From: Peromyscus leucopus
Taxonomy: Eukaryota; Chordata; Mammalia; Rodentia; Cricetidae
Assembly (NCBI RefSeq): GCF_004664715.2
Contig: NC_051064.1
Span: 110,169,740-110,233,739, forward strand
Direction: 5' to 3'
DNA length: 64,000 bases
Part shown: piece after piece, positions 12,610 to 23,650 of the stretch
Layout of the letters: each line of letters opens with the position of its first letter
Numbering within the stretch: the first letter of the stretch is position 1
Made by a program: the position numbers and the translations under genes
Notes under the pieces: generated by a model
What the model was told of the DNA's origin: nothing
The model's database searches: none
The model's input: the letters and a program-made list of their open reading frames with translations, nothing else

Positions 12610-12755
12610 TTTAAAGTGCTCAGTTCGGTGGCATTTGGCACATTGGGTGTACTGTGTCAGTGGCACTTGGCACATTCGGTGTACTGTGCTCCACGCAACA
12701 TCTCTGTCTAGTTACACAACACCTTTATCGTCCCAAAGTAAAACCCTCCTGTGTT
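12610..12755 (+). repeat. Ancient L1 (L1M) 3' end with internal duplication
   Basis: 'gctcagttcggtggcatttg', 'ctccacgcaacatctctgtc' and 'tatcgtcccaaagtaaaacc' match the widespread mammalian L1 3' UTR segment. A 32-33 bp part is tandemly duplicated at about 12627-12692. Confidence 0.55.
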
Positions 12756-13222
<467 letters not shown>

Positions 13223-14025
13223 AGGCTTTCCAGCAGCCGGGCCATGATGGCAGGCCCAGGTATGGCTGAGTGGCTTTGCCTGAGTTCTCTCTCCTCCCAG
13301 GCGTTTATTCGAGCAGCCAGCTTCTTAGAGACTGTAGCCTCCTCACTGCCCTGCACAGGTCTGGGCCCCCATTGCTGCTGTGGCCCGGAGCCTGTGGGCC
13401 TGTAGAGGGAAAGCTCCCACTCAGAAGTGCTGACGAGGACTCCCCCACCCCACCCCTGCCGTGTCGCGTGCCTCTGGAAGGTGGGTAGGAGGAGACGTGA
13501 GATGAACAGGGGGCTCCAGACGCTCTGCCTGAGCTGTTAGGATTCCAAAATAATTTCCTTTCCCTCTCCTAAGCTGAGAGGTTTTTTTTTTTTTTTTTTT
13601 TTCATAAGCCCCAGATGCACCAGATGGGAGGCAGTAGACATGTGAGAGAAGCTGAGAGACACTGGAGAATGTGAAATCTAGGGCTGGCCCTGCATCCAGA
13701 CGGCTCAAAGGAGACTTTGGGAGACACGAGAGAAGACTCGATCCCACCTGGTCTTGGACTCAAACCCAAGTGCACACGAGACCAGACTTCCCCGAGGGCT
13801 CTGCTGAGCACAGAGCGCTGGCCTCACCCTCGGAGCTTCTGACTTAGGGGTCTCTGGTGGAAAACAGAGATCCTCTTTCCTGCAAGCACCAGTTGATGTC
13901 TTTGGCACAGGCGAGACCCACTGGCCGGTGGCTTCCCTCTGTAGCCTGAATATCCTTGGCTCTTGGCTCTCAAAGCTCACAGGCTCTGGCCCCTCTCCCC
14001 CCCAGAGATGCTTCAAGGCTCAGGT
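13223..14025. other. Intergenic, nothing recognised
   Basis: Apart from a poly-T run at about 13579-13602, no repeat or exon was recognised. Confidence 0.35.
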
Positions 14026-14042
14026 AAAAAAAGCCGGGATGT

Positions 14043-14353
14043 CGTGCGTGAACTGGCTTTTTGGAGCCCATTCCCCATGGAGGGAGGCCTTGCTCAGCCT
14101 TGACGCAGCAGGGAGGGGCTTGATCCTGCCTCACCTTGATATGGCAGACTTCCTTGACTCCCCATGGGAGGCCTTACCCTCTCCGAGGACTGGATAGGAG
14201 GTTGGGTGGAGGAAAGATGAAAGGTGGGTGGGAGCAGGGGGAGGGGGAACTGTGGTTGGTATCTAATGTAAAAAAACAAAAAAAAAACAAAAAACACTTT
14301 TCAATAAAAGAAAAATAGAAATAAAAAGATTTTTAAAAAAAAAAAAAAAAAAA
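14043..14353 (+). mobile_element. 5'-truncated rodent LINE-1, 3' UTR only
   Basis: The rodent L1 3' UTR landmarks 'ggagcccattccccatggag', 'gacttccttgactccccatg' and 'aggttgggtggaggaaagat' lead into a G-rich stretch and an A-rich tail. The flanks carry a near-perfect direct repeat of about 16 bp, 'aaaaaagccRggatgt' (ending 14042 and 14364). It is a dead-on-arrival copy with no coding capacity. Confidence 0.85.
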
Positions 14354-14364
14354 AGCCAGGATGT

Positions 14365-14994
14365 AAGAAACTTCCGGTAGCCAGCTGGACTCCCTGCTCG
14401 CCAGGAGAGGAAAGCCACCAGAAAGGCACCGACCAAGGTCACATGGTCAATGTGAAGGTAGCAGTTTGGGCAGATCCCAAGACATCTCTGAACTGCTCTC
14501 TGGCCCTCACCCATAGAGATACTTCCGGTAGCTCATGGCATTGTTTGGTATTTGGGCCACAGAGGCTGGGAGTCCCTGCTGTAACCCTCCGGGTGTGCCA
14601 TTTCTCAGAATAGCTTTCTGACAGCCCCCAAGTGCCAACCCTGCCGCTTTCCCTGAAGACTTTCTATGGCTCTCAGAACCCTGTGCACAGAGGAAAGATC
14701 CTAGGGAGCTAACATCCATCCTCCTGCAGTAGACCTTAGGCAATGGCTGGTGGGTGCATGGCCCAGCTTCTTCACCCCTTGATAAGGACAGCTTTGAGGC
14801 ATGTCCTGTGCTATGACTCAGAATTCCTCTATGAGGCTGAGCCCAACTGGTGACAGCAGAAACTTCCTGGAGGGCAGCCCGAAGCTTTGCTGGCTTCTCA
14901 CCTTCCATGAAGACTCTTCGAGGCACCTCTCACACAAGTCACTTGTTTCAAAGTCTCACACCGCGTTGTGTTCTTTGCTGACAAACAGTAGCTG
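14365..14994. other. Intergenic, nothing recognised
   Basis: A 139-codon minus frame (14507-14926) has no recognised similarity, splice context or neighbouring exons. Confidence 0.35.
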
Positions 14995-15130
14995 TGTTCA
15001 CCGAGCACCTACTATCTGCCAGGCATTGTGTTCAGATGACCTTGTTCGATCCCCCTCCCGGTGGGCATCATCACCTCAGAATCACTGTCACATAGGACGC
15101 CCCGATTCAGGAAAGGTGGCCTGACAGAGC
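14995..15130 (+). repeat. MIR-like fragment
   Basis: 'ccgagcacctactatctgcc' then 'aggcattgtgttcagatgac' matches the conserved MIR core. Confidence 0.55.
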
Positions 15131-16308
15131 ACTCACTGACAAGCGTTTGGTCCACAGCAGGCAGACTCCATCTGTGCCTCTGTCGGAACCCAGCCCAGCT
15201 CCCTGTGGCTTCTGGATAGTCCAGCCTGGGGAAGAGGTGGTGTGAGATCCCAGGACATGTCCAGGGGTTTCCGATGACTAGTTGATGGAGGCAGCCACAT
15301 GGCACCACCTACCAGCCTTGTTGACTGAGGAGCTGGTGAGGAGGACTTGAGATGTCTGAAACTGCAGGACTCTTAACAAGAGGCTCCCCTGGAGAATCTC
15401 GGGAGACCTCTGAGGAGAAAAAGTTCCTACTTGGGGCAACAGCAGGATTCCATTTTGTAACTGCAGACAGCTGAAACTGTGACTCCACGTTCAGGCTGTG
15501 CCAAAACATCGCTAATGTGTTTGCGGGACGGAACATGGTCTTTATCAGCGGAAGTGCAGGATTTCACTTCCAACTTCAGTCTCAAAGCATGGTCCGAAGC
15601 AGACATCCTCACCGCATAAAGAAGCGTATGGTGGTATTCATGAAACTCATGAAGTCATGACTCATGGACAGTGCAGCAAATGCCTTTGATGGCATGAGGG
15701 TCCACATAGAACAGCCGGCTGGGCTTGCTTTCCGGGCAGAAGCTCCAAAAGTGCCTCCCCTGTTTGCCCTCAGCTTCCTCATGACAAGGAAGGCAGCCTG
15801 ACCACGGAGTCACAGCCTGGTGGCCCTGTGCTCTCCGGGGGTCCCGGGTTTGACGGGACCTGCGGCTCTCCCTTGGGCCCACTTGGCAAATCCTGGCAGG
15901 CTCCTGTCCCAGATCACAGATCTATAATTGAGCCTTCAGGGCCATGGTGACAGGCTCGGCTGTAAATCCCAGTTGAGACAGATTATTCTGCAGCAGGCTG
16001 TTCCTGAGACTGGGGACAGGCGGTCTAGGGGGCTCGTGTGGACAGCCAGGGGACCTGACAAAGGCATCCCCTGGGGCTGAGACACTCAGCGGAGGGCACA
16101 AGGACAATGCTTGTCAAGACAGAGACCTGCTTGCTGGACCCAGTGCAGATGCTGGCACTGGACCACTGAGTACATACAGTTGTGCCTGTTGTATTCCAGG
16201 CTCTGGCTTAGTGTTCTCCATGTCATGTCCTTGATGACTTCTAGAAAGTGCTCTCTGGAAAAGGCTGAGAAAGGATCTCTGCAGACATTTAAGAAAGACG
16301 ACGGAAGA
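15131..16308. other. Intergenic, nothing recognised
   Basis: No repeat landmark or plausible exon was recognised in this 1.2 kb. Confidence 0.35.
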
Positions 16309-16397
16309 ACTGGGCATGGTGGCATGCCTGTAACCCCAGCACTCGGGAGGCCTAGGCAGAAGGGTGGCAAGTTTGAGCTTGGTCTGGGCTACATAAA
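16309..16397 (+). repeat. Truncated B1-like SINE
   Basis: 'ctgggcatggtggcatgcct' and 'accccagcactcgggaggcc' are B1 5' sequence. The copy ends early after 'ctgggctacataaagg' and is followed by a T run. Confidence 0.7.
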
Positions 16398-16673
16398 GGT
16401 TTTTTTTTTTTTTTTAGACTGGTGTGTGGGAGGGACAGAAGTGGCAGATGGGAGGTGAGAATGAGGCCAGCTGCTTTACTAAGGGCTGTGTGATTTACTC
16501 TGGGCACTAAAACTAATGTGACACAGCCAGGCCTTGCTACTAATCATGGGCCTGCTCGCCTCACCCAATGGCCCCGGAACCTGTTGAGTTAGGTGGAATG
16601 ATCTCCCTCCACACTCATAGACACCAGGACCCAGAGAGGGGTGGGGGAGGGGGAGAGCCACAGGGCTACTGTC

Positions 16674-16833
16674 CTTTGTTTGTTTGTTTGGTTGGTTTGT
16701 TTTGTTTTTCGAAACAGGGTTTTTCTGTGTAGTTTTGGAGGCTGTTCTGGATCTTGATCTGTGGCCTAGGCTGGCCTCGAACTCACAGAGATCGGCCTGC
16801 CTCTGCCTCCCGAGTGCTGGGATTGAAGGCGTG

Positions 16834-16894
<61 letters not shown>

Positions 16895-16914
16895 ACCACC
16901 ACCACCACCGGCTT
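16674..16914 (-). repeat. B1 SINE with internal (GCC)17(ACC)7 expansion
   Basis: Reverse-oriented B1 flanked by 'cagRgctactgtc' (16661-16673 and 16915-16927). The normal 'gccaccacc' near the B1 5' end has become 17 GCC units (16838-16888) followed by 7 ACC units (16889-16909). All six frames across it give homopolymer Gly, Ala, Arg, Pro, Val or His runs, which are not proteins. Confidence 0.95.
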
Positions 16915-17039
16915 CAGAGCTACTGTCTTCCCGCTGGGCTGCATCGCCTTGGTCACCCCAGCCTTCTGTGACCAGCCACGGAAATGAAGGAGCCAGAAGA
17001 CACGCGGGCTTTGCAATGGGGCCAGGGGCCACATCTCAG

Positions 17040-17150
17040 TCCTGTGGGGCCTCAGGTAAACAACTTCCTGCCTACTTTCTGGAGCTGTAACACAGGCTAC
17101 CTCAAAGGACTTTGAAAGGGTTAAATGAGATACTGTGACTCCGATCTACC
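17040..17150 (+). repeat. MIR-like fragment
   Basis: 'gtaaacaacttcctgcctac' and 'gaaagggttaaatgagatac' fit the MIR 3' half. A G run at about 17202-17213 follows. Confidence 0.4.
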
Positions 17151-17589
17151 GGATATACGGAAAAGGTCCTTGCTGGTGTCCAGGGAGGAGATACAAGATG
17201 CAGGGGGGGGGGGGCGCAGGGAGAGGACTCTTTGTAGTCTTTAGGAATTAATTTGTAGGGAGTTCTTTAATGGGATGAATTAATGAAATGCCAGAAACCA
17301 AGATGCTGTGTAACAAGTGCTTAGCACAACTAACCCGCTCACAAGTTTAGCCTTTTTTACTATACATTGTTGCAAACAGATTCTTCAGACAGGTTTCTCT
17401 GCGGGAACCAACTCTTCAGAAAAGCTCCCCGCTCCTCCTGGGAGCTGGAGAGAGGGCAGAAGATCGGGGCCAGCCCCACTTGGTTCCTGCTGACTCAGTT
17501 GAGCAGCTGGCACCTAGCAGGCCTTGTGGGAGGTGGGAGGTGGAAGCTGTCCCTCACGAAGGGCCCTACCATCAGTCCCATAGCCAGCT

Positions 17590-17700
17590 TTGAACCCTTA
17601 TCTGCAGCCTCCTCCTGTGTCTGTCACCTTGGGCAAGTCATTCTGTCCTGAGCCATGTGTCTGTCTTTCTCAGCTGAGAATAATGCCGCTTAACTGCTGG
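17590..17700 (+). repeat. MIR-like fragment
   Basis: 'gtctgtcaccttgggcaagt', then 'cagctgagaataatgccgct', matches 'gaccttgggcaagt' of MIR. Confidence 0.5.
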
Positions 17701-18192
17701 GCTTTGGCCTGGTGTGGGACTGTTATATTTATTATAACAGCTGGGTAGAGGCTTTGCAGCTACTCCAGAGGTCAAGGTGGAGAAGAACCCTTCCCACCCT
17801 GCCCTGTGCTGTTTGCAGCGGCACCTAAGCCGAGAGCTGGACTAACGGCCCGCTGGAGGGCTGCGGATTGTGGCCGAGGACAAAATCTGAGTGTAACTAA
17901 GGGAGCTTTGGCTTATCCACTCGGCCCAGGGTGCTCATGCTAATCCCATTCCCACCAAAGCCACTCAGACTAATGAAGCTTCTTCCACTGGGGCTCCGCA
18001 CCATCTGTCAACAGAGCCGCTGGGTCCTCCAGGACAGGCTGTGTCTGTGTCGGAAACCTCGTGAGCCACCTGGAGGCAGGCTGGGCCGCCAGTGTTACAT
18101 CGGAACTTCATTTGGTGCAGAGGGGGCCTGCGCAGCTACATTGGGGCTCTCACTGGTGATCTGGGGGAGAGAGAGGCTCACGGTCTCTTGTC
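17701..18192. other. Intergenic, nothing recognised
   Basis: No repeat or exon recognised. It leads directly into the long CA array. Confidence 0.35.
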
Positions 18193-18527
18193 ACACACAC
18201 ACACACACACACACATACACACATACACACACACATATATACACACACATATATACACACACATACACGCACACATACACACACACATACACACACACAC
18301 ACATACACACACACATATATACACACACATACACACACACATACACACACACACACATACACACACATACACACACACATATATACACACACATACACAC
18401 AAACACACACACAAACATACACACACACATATATACACACACAAACATACACACATACACACACATATATACACACACACATACACACACACACATACAC
18501 ACATATACACACATACATACACACACA

Positions 18528-18562
<35 letters not shown>
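18193..18562. repeat. Very long (CA)n array with TA/CATA interruptions
   Basis: About 370 bp of CA repeats with regular 'catatata' and 'catacaca' interruptions. The sub-blocks recur, so the array has a loose higher-order pattern. It lies on the tail side of a reverse-oriented SINE. Confidence 0.99.
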
Positions 18563-18650
18563 CCCATGTATGTGTCAGGTGTCTGCAGAGGTCAGAGAGA
18601 GCATCAGATCCCTTGGGACTGACGTTACAGATGTTTATGAGGTACCGATG
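18563..18650 (-). repeat. B3-type SINE, 3' part only
   Basis: 'gtgtctgcagaggtcagaga', 'gcatcagatcccttgggact' and 'gacgttacagatg' are the reverse complement of the B3 3' half. The tRNA-like head is missing. Confidence 0.65.
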
Positions 18651-18949
18651 GCCCTGGGAACTGACAGCTCAGCAGTCAAGGCCTTTGCTGGTCCAGGCAG
18701 ACCAGGCCCTCCACAGACTTAGGGAAGCCACCCCTCCGCCCAGCACCCGACCCTCTTGCCATCATTAGCTACCTCAGATTGCTGTGGTGCAATGACTTGG
18801 TCTCTGTCTGGTTCATCTCTGACGGCTGGGACTGTCACATGGATTGATGTAGAGGAAGGAGGCATCCCATAAGCACCGTCACTTGTGAGAGGCTGCATTT
18901 ATCTCTAGCAGGGTTGCCATAGCACCCTGATGGCTGACTTTTTCTATTT

Positions 18950-19495
18950 TAATTTCTTTTGTTTTCGTGTGTGGTGTATCTGTACATATGCATTCATGTA
19001 TGAGTGTGGGGGGTGGGGTGGGCATGCGTGTGAGCTTGGGTGGCCAGAGGCCATTGAGTGTCTTCCTCTATAACTTTCTATTTTTGAGACAGAGTTTCTC
19101 TGTGTAACAGCCCTGACTGTCCTGGAAGTTGCTCTGTAGACCAGGCTGGTCTAGAACTCACAGAGATCCTCCTGCCTCTGCCTCTCAAGTGCTGGGGTTA
19201 AAGGCATGTGCCATCGCTGCCGTCATCCAGCTAAGACTCTTATTTTTGGGGACAAGACTCTCACTGAACCCTGAGTGCATTGACTCAGCTATACTGGCTG
19301 GCTAGTGAGTCCCTGGGGTCTCCCTGTCTCTGCTTCCCCATTGCTGAGATTGGCTGAGATTAGAATGACAGGACCTTTTTATTTATTTATTCATTCATTC
19401 ATTTATTATTTATTTATTATGGGTGCCAGGAACTAATGTCCTCATGCTTGTGTGACAAACACTTGACTAGTGACTGAACCATCTCTCCAGCCCCC
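18950..19495 (-). repeat. Composite B4-like SINE split by B1, with TTTA/TTCA tract
   Basis: 'gtggccagaggccattgagt', 'gactctcactgaaccctgag' and 'ctggctggctagtgagtccc' are typical of a long rodent composite repeat. It is broken by a B1 and by a (TTTA/TTCA)n tract at about 19376-19420, and ends in 'accatctctccagcccc'. Confidence 0.6.
19082..19233 (-). repeat. B1 SINE
   Basis: 'gagacagagtttctctgtgt' to 'aaaggcatgtgccatcgctg'; reverse B1 inside the older composite SINE. Confidence 0.88.
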
Positions 19496-19559
19496 ACACT
19501 GTTGACTTAAATGACAGAAATAATTTCCGTGGAGACTGAGTCTAAAGATCAGGGTGTCG

Positions 19560-19715
19560 AGCTGGGCAGTGGTGGCGCACACCTTTAATCCCAGCACTTG
19601 GAAGGCAGAGGCAGTGGATCTCTGAGGCCAACCTGGTCTACAGAGTGAGTTCCAGGACAGCTAGGGCTACACAGAGAAATCCTGTCTCGAAAACCAACAC
19701 CCCCCCCCCCCCCAA
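19560..19715 (+). repeat. B1 SINE with poly-C tail
   Basis: 'gagctgggcagtggtggcgc' to 'gaaatcctgtctcgaaaacc', followed by an unusual run of about 16 C before an A-rich end. Confidence 0.92.
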
Positions 19716-20379
19716 AACCCATAGCCATTCCTTGCTGTTTCCACAGGGTGGCCCTTCCTCTACCTATCCTTGCCCAGGGCTTTCTCAAATGCAGTCGATT
19801 TGGAAGCACAGAAGGGTGGGATCTCAACACATGAATTTAGGAGGACACTATCAGTTTACAGAGGTGTGGAAAGACAGCCAGGAGACAGTGAAATGCCCAA
19901 GGAGGACACTGAGAAGGGCAGCAGGCACTTGGTCAAGAAGAGTCTTGATTTCTGGGCCTGAGGTTAGATTCGAGCTACTGGAGGAAGGTGAGGAAGAGGA
20001 GGGCTAAATCCTACTCAGAGGGTGGAAGAACGGGGGAGGCAGACTAGCTGGGGTTGTAAAACGGGAAATAAATGTTCTTGGATATTCTCTGGGACTAGTA
20101 GCTCTGAGGTAATTTTTCCAGCATAAATAAGGAAGATAGCCATTAAAGACGTAAGGCCTCTCACAGGCAATGAAATGCCCAGACACTTAGGAACACACAA
20201 ATATCAGCCCCTTCTTTAACTCTAGAACATTTCATGAAATTACCTCTTCAGTGGGGGAATGGAGGCCTGAGAGCTGAAATGGCTTGTGTGAGGTTGCTGT
20301 GAGCCAGTGAGTGGTCTTCTCAAAGGGCGTCACAGGAGCTGGGGAGAGGACTGCACAGAACACATGCTGCATGAGCTGG

Positions 20380-20960
20380 CGAACTTAACCTCACTGTGAG
20401 GAACAAGTAGACTGGATTACATCCAGTGTGCAAAATAAATAACTATGAGTCCATGCTGATGTAAATAGATAAACGGGGGAAAGGAACAGGTCTTCTTCAA
20501 AGGAGACTCAGACATAACGAGCAAATGCTGAGTGCTCCAGGAGGTGGGGCTGCACTGGCCTCCATCCTCCAGCTCGGGATGGCAGGATGACTTGCCTCTA
20601 AGTCAGAGAGGAGAACAGTCACCCAGGGGGACTCTCTTCAGTTCCCACCACCAGGGATGTTGTGTGATACTGTGTGTCCCTGACGGGCTGTGACAAAAGG
20701 GGACTTTATTGTGGTGGCATTCTTGCCCCCAAACAATTCCAACCCAGAGAGGAGCAAATCCTCATACAAATCCAAACTGTGGAGCAGTCTGCAAAGTGCC
20801 CAGCTAATTAATGCTGCTCGAGCCTGTGAGGGCTGTGGGAACAAGAAGAAATGGAAACCGCCCCAGAGCAAAGGAGGCTGTAGAGACACGAAGACTGAGT
20901 GCAGGGGACCCTGGTCCCAGTCCTGGGTTAGAGAAGAAACATCAGCAGCAAAGTGATGGC
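20380..20960 (+). repeat. Probable ancient L1M remnant
   Basis: 'tatgagtccatgctgatgta', 'gacaaaaggggactttattg' and 'caaatccaaactgtggagca' resemble old mammalian L1 3' sequence. The 172-codon minus frame here is not read as a gene. Confidence 0.45.
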
Positions 20961-21029
20961 TTCCGTTAACTGTAATGTGCCAACAGCGGGCTTTTCGTCT
21001 TGACAAATGCCCACATGTAGGATGCTGAC

Positions 21030-21170
21030 CCGGAGACGCTCTGTGGGTGAAGGTGCTTGCCACCGAGCCCAGGGCCCTGAGCCGATCCCTAGGTTCCACG
21101 TGGTGGAAGGAGAGGACTGAGTACTGAAAATTGCTCTCTGATCTAAACGCCCACACACTGTAATTTCATT
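21030..21170 (+). repeat. B4/RSINE-type SINE
   Basis: 'ctctgtgggtgaaggtgctt', 'gccaccgagcccagggccct' and 'cacgtggtggaaggagagga' are the characteristic head and middle. Confidence 0.75.
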
Positions 21171-21185
21171 CGTTCATTCATTCAT

Positions 21186-21894
21186 TGTGCACATTGCTGT
21201 TTCGCTTGCATGTATGTCTTTGTGAGGGTGTTGGATCCCCTGTGACTGGAGTTACAGACAGTTGTGTGTGGTGGTATTGTGTTCCCCAAAGTATTGTGTA
21301 CCTTAATAAACTTATCTGGGGTCAGAGAACAGAAAAGCCACTAGATAGGCAGTGATAGCACACGCCTTTAATCCTAGCATTCCAGAGGCAGAAATCCATC
21401 TGGGATCTCTGTGAGTTCAAGGCCACATTGGAAACAGCCAGGCATGGTGACTCATGCCTTTAATCCCAGGAAGCAAGCCTTTAATCCTAGGGAGTGATGG
21501 TAGAAAGCAGAAAGATATATAAGGCATGAGGACCAGAAACTAGAAGCATGTGTCTGGTTTAGCATTTGGTTGGTTAAGCATTTGGCTGGTTAAGCTTTCA
21601 GGCTTTGGAGCAACACAGTTCAGCTGGGATTCATTCTGGATGAGGACTCAGAGGCTTCCAGTCTGAGGAAACAGGACCAGCTGAGGAACTGGCAAGGTGA
21701 GATAGCTGTGGCTTGTTCTGTCTCTCTGACCTTCCAGTATTCACCCCAATAACTGGCCTCGGGTTTGATTTTATTAATAAGAACTTTTAAGATTCCTGCT
21801 ACAGTTGTGAGCTGCCATGTGGGTTCGGGAATTGAACCCAGGTCCCCTGGAAGAACAGCTAGTTCTCTTAATCACTGAGCCATCTCTCCAGCTT
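21186..21894 (-). repeat. B3/B2-type SINE interrupted by an LTR
   Basis: Reverse-oriented SINE arms at 21186-21266 and 21804-21894. Joined across one copy of 'gttgtg', they give the usual 'ggagttacagacagttgtga' sequence, so the SINE was intact before the LTR landed. Confidence 0.88.
21267..21803 (+). mobile_element. Solo LTR (B1-containing family) inside a SINE
   Basis: 537 bp from TGTGGTGG to GCTACA, flanked by a perfect 6-bp duplication 'gttgtg' (21261-21266 and 21804-21809). It has a TATA-like 'gatatataaggc' near 21515, 'ccttaataaacttatctggg' near the start, and internal B1-like sequence ('acgcctttaatcctagcatt' and again 'tcatgcctttaatcccagg'). Related to the LTR at 61016-61402. No retroviral genes are present. 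Confidence 0.88.
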
Positions 21895-22524
21895 ATACGG
21901 CCCACTCAGCATGGCGGCTTGCAGGATAGTCTGCACCTGCTTCTACGCTCTTTTCTGTTCTAGACCCTATAGCAGCTGGTAGCTTTGTGTCAGCCGAACC
22001 TAGACAGGCCTACTGGCCTGGCGTTGCTTTCGTGATAGCAGGGTGACTGGTGGCTGAGTCGGCCGCTGAACCATCACAGAGCTCCCTGTTCTCTGCAGTG
22101 CATGCTTCTGATGCATTTGTGTTTCGCTCATCTGGCCCAGTTTGCTGACGTCTTCCATCGACTAGGTCAGCATGTTGTCTAGGTGGAACAGGTCATGAGA
22201 GGGCTGGGACAGGCAAATGTATCCTCTTAACTGCTGAGAGCGGATGTGAACCGATTCGGATCTTCCTTTCCAACAGAGAAGTGGAAACGGGCTCCATGGC
22301 TGCACACCCAGGACCCGAGAACACGGTGATGTGCACATCTGGCCCAGGTGCAGTCAGACAGAACCACTTCTCAGGGGGTTTGGCTATTGCCAGCTGGGTT
22401 GGGCAGGGGCTAGAGGTGTGGATTAAACAGTGGTGTGGCGACCTCCAGCCCTTAGGCCTCTAAGGATGGCACCCATCACTGCCATCCTGATCAATGGCCA
22501 GGCTGAGCATCTCCTAAAACTTTT
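21895..22524. other. Intergenic, nothing recognised
   Basis: No recognised repeat, exon or regulatory motif. Confidence 0.35.
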
Positions 22525-22695
22525 GTTGGCTGGGTCACGTGAAATGGTTCAACAGGTAAAGGTGCTTGCTGCCAAGCCTGATGACCCGAGTTCAAGCCCC
22601 AGAGTGGGCAGAAGGAGAGAGCCAATTCCCCTGGGTTGTTCCCTGACTTCCACATGAGTGTCACGGCAAGCAACCTCCCACCTGATAAAATCAAT
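22525..22695 (+). repeat. B4/RSINE-type SINE
   Basis: 'ggttcaacaggtaaaggtgc', 'ttgctgccaagcctgatgac' and 'ccgagttcaagccccagagt' mark the tRNA-like head. The tail is 'ataaaatcaatataaac'. Confidence 0.85.
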
Positions 22696-22703
22696 ATAAA
22701 CAT

Positions 22704-22888
22704 ATTGCTGCGCAGTGGTGGTGCACGCCTTTAATCCCAGATCTCTGTGAGTTTGATGCCAGCCTGGTCTCTAGAGTGAATTCCAGGAAAGGCACAAAGC
22801 TACACAGAGAAACCCTGTCTCGAAAAACTAAACAAAACAAAAACAAAAACAAAAAAAACAAAACAAAACAAAACAAAAAAAAACCCCA
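22704..22888 (+). repeat. B1 SINE with internal deletion
   Basis: 'gcgcagtggtggtgcacgcc', then 'ctttaatcccag' runs straight into 'atctctgtgagtttgatgcc', so about 25 bp are missing. It carries the 'ggaaaggcacaaagctac' tail and a long AAAAC-rich end. Confidence 0.92.
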
Positions 22889-22973
22889 AATTTTTTCAGT
22901 TGGCTATTTTATTGCTTTTTCTTTGAATTTCCATACACCATAGTCATTTGTCCTTGAAGGAAGTGGTCTGTTC

Positions 22974-23111
22974 AGGCCACTGAGATGGCTGAGAGGATGG
23001 TGAGGGCGCTTGTCTCCAAGCTTGATGACCTGTTCCATCACTGGTACCAACACAGCGGGAGAGAACTGACTCTTGCCAGTTGTCTCTGGTCTCCACACAC
23101 AAACCACAGCA
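22974..23111 (+). repeat. B4/RSINE-type SINE body
   Basis: 'ggccactgagatggctgaga', 'gcttgtctccaagcttgatg' and 'tctggtctccacacacaaac'. Its tail position is occupied by the array that follows. Confidence 0.8.
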
Positions 23112-23650
23112 CGCACCACCTACACCTCACCTACACCCACCCCACCTATACCTCATCTACACCCACCTACACCTCACCTACACCCACCTACACCTCACCT
23201 ACACCTCACCTACACCCACCTACACCTCACCTACACCCATCCCACCTACACCTCATCTACACCCACACCACCTACACCCCACCTATACCTTATCTATACC
23301 CACCTACACCTCATCTACACCCACCTACACCCACCTACACCCCACCTACACCCACCTACACCCACCCCACCTATACCCACCTACACCCCACCTATACCTC
23401 ATCTACACCTACACTCACCTACACCCCACCTACACCCACCCTACCTACACCCCATCTACACCCACCCCACCTACACCCACCCCACCTACACCCACCTACA
23501 CCCCACCTACACCTACCTACACACCACCTGCACCCACCTACACCTCACCTACACCCACCTACACCTCACCTACATCCACCTACACCTCACCTACACCCAC
23601 CTACATCCACCCCACCTACATCCACCTACACCTCACCTATCCCCATCTAC
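23112..23650. repeat. CACCTACACC minisatellite, about 540 bp
   Basis: More than fifty copies of 10-12 bp units of the type 'ccacctacac', with variants 'ctcacctacac', 'ctcatctacac' and 'caccccacct'. There is no G on the plus strand over most of it. All three forward frames stay open (frames of about 200-230 codons, rich in Thr, Pro, Tyr, His), which is a compositional effect. Confidence 0.98.

Noticed and set aside
14507..14926. 139-codon minus frame
   Set aside because: No domain or motif, no flanking exon; compatible with chance in moderately GC-rich DNA.
16766..17034. Frames with poly-Gly, poly-Ala and poly-Arg near 16840
   Set aside because: Translation of the GCC expansion inside a B1.
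17931..18722. 263-codon plus frame and several Val/Cys-rich minus frames
   Set aside because: Translation of the long CA array (His-Thr, Val-Cys runs).
20638..21156. 172-codon minus frame
   Set aside because: Overlaps a probable ancient L1 remnant and a B4-type SINE; no recognisable protein family.
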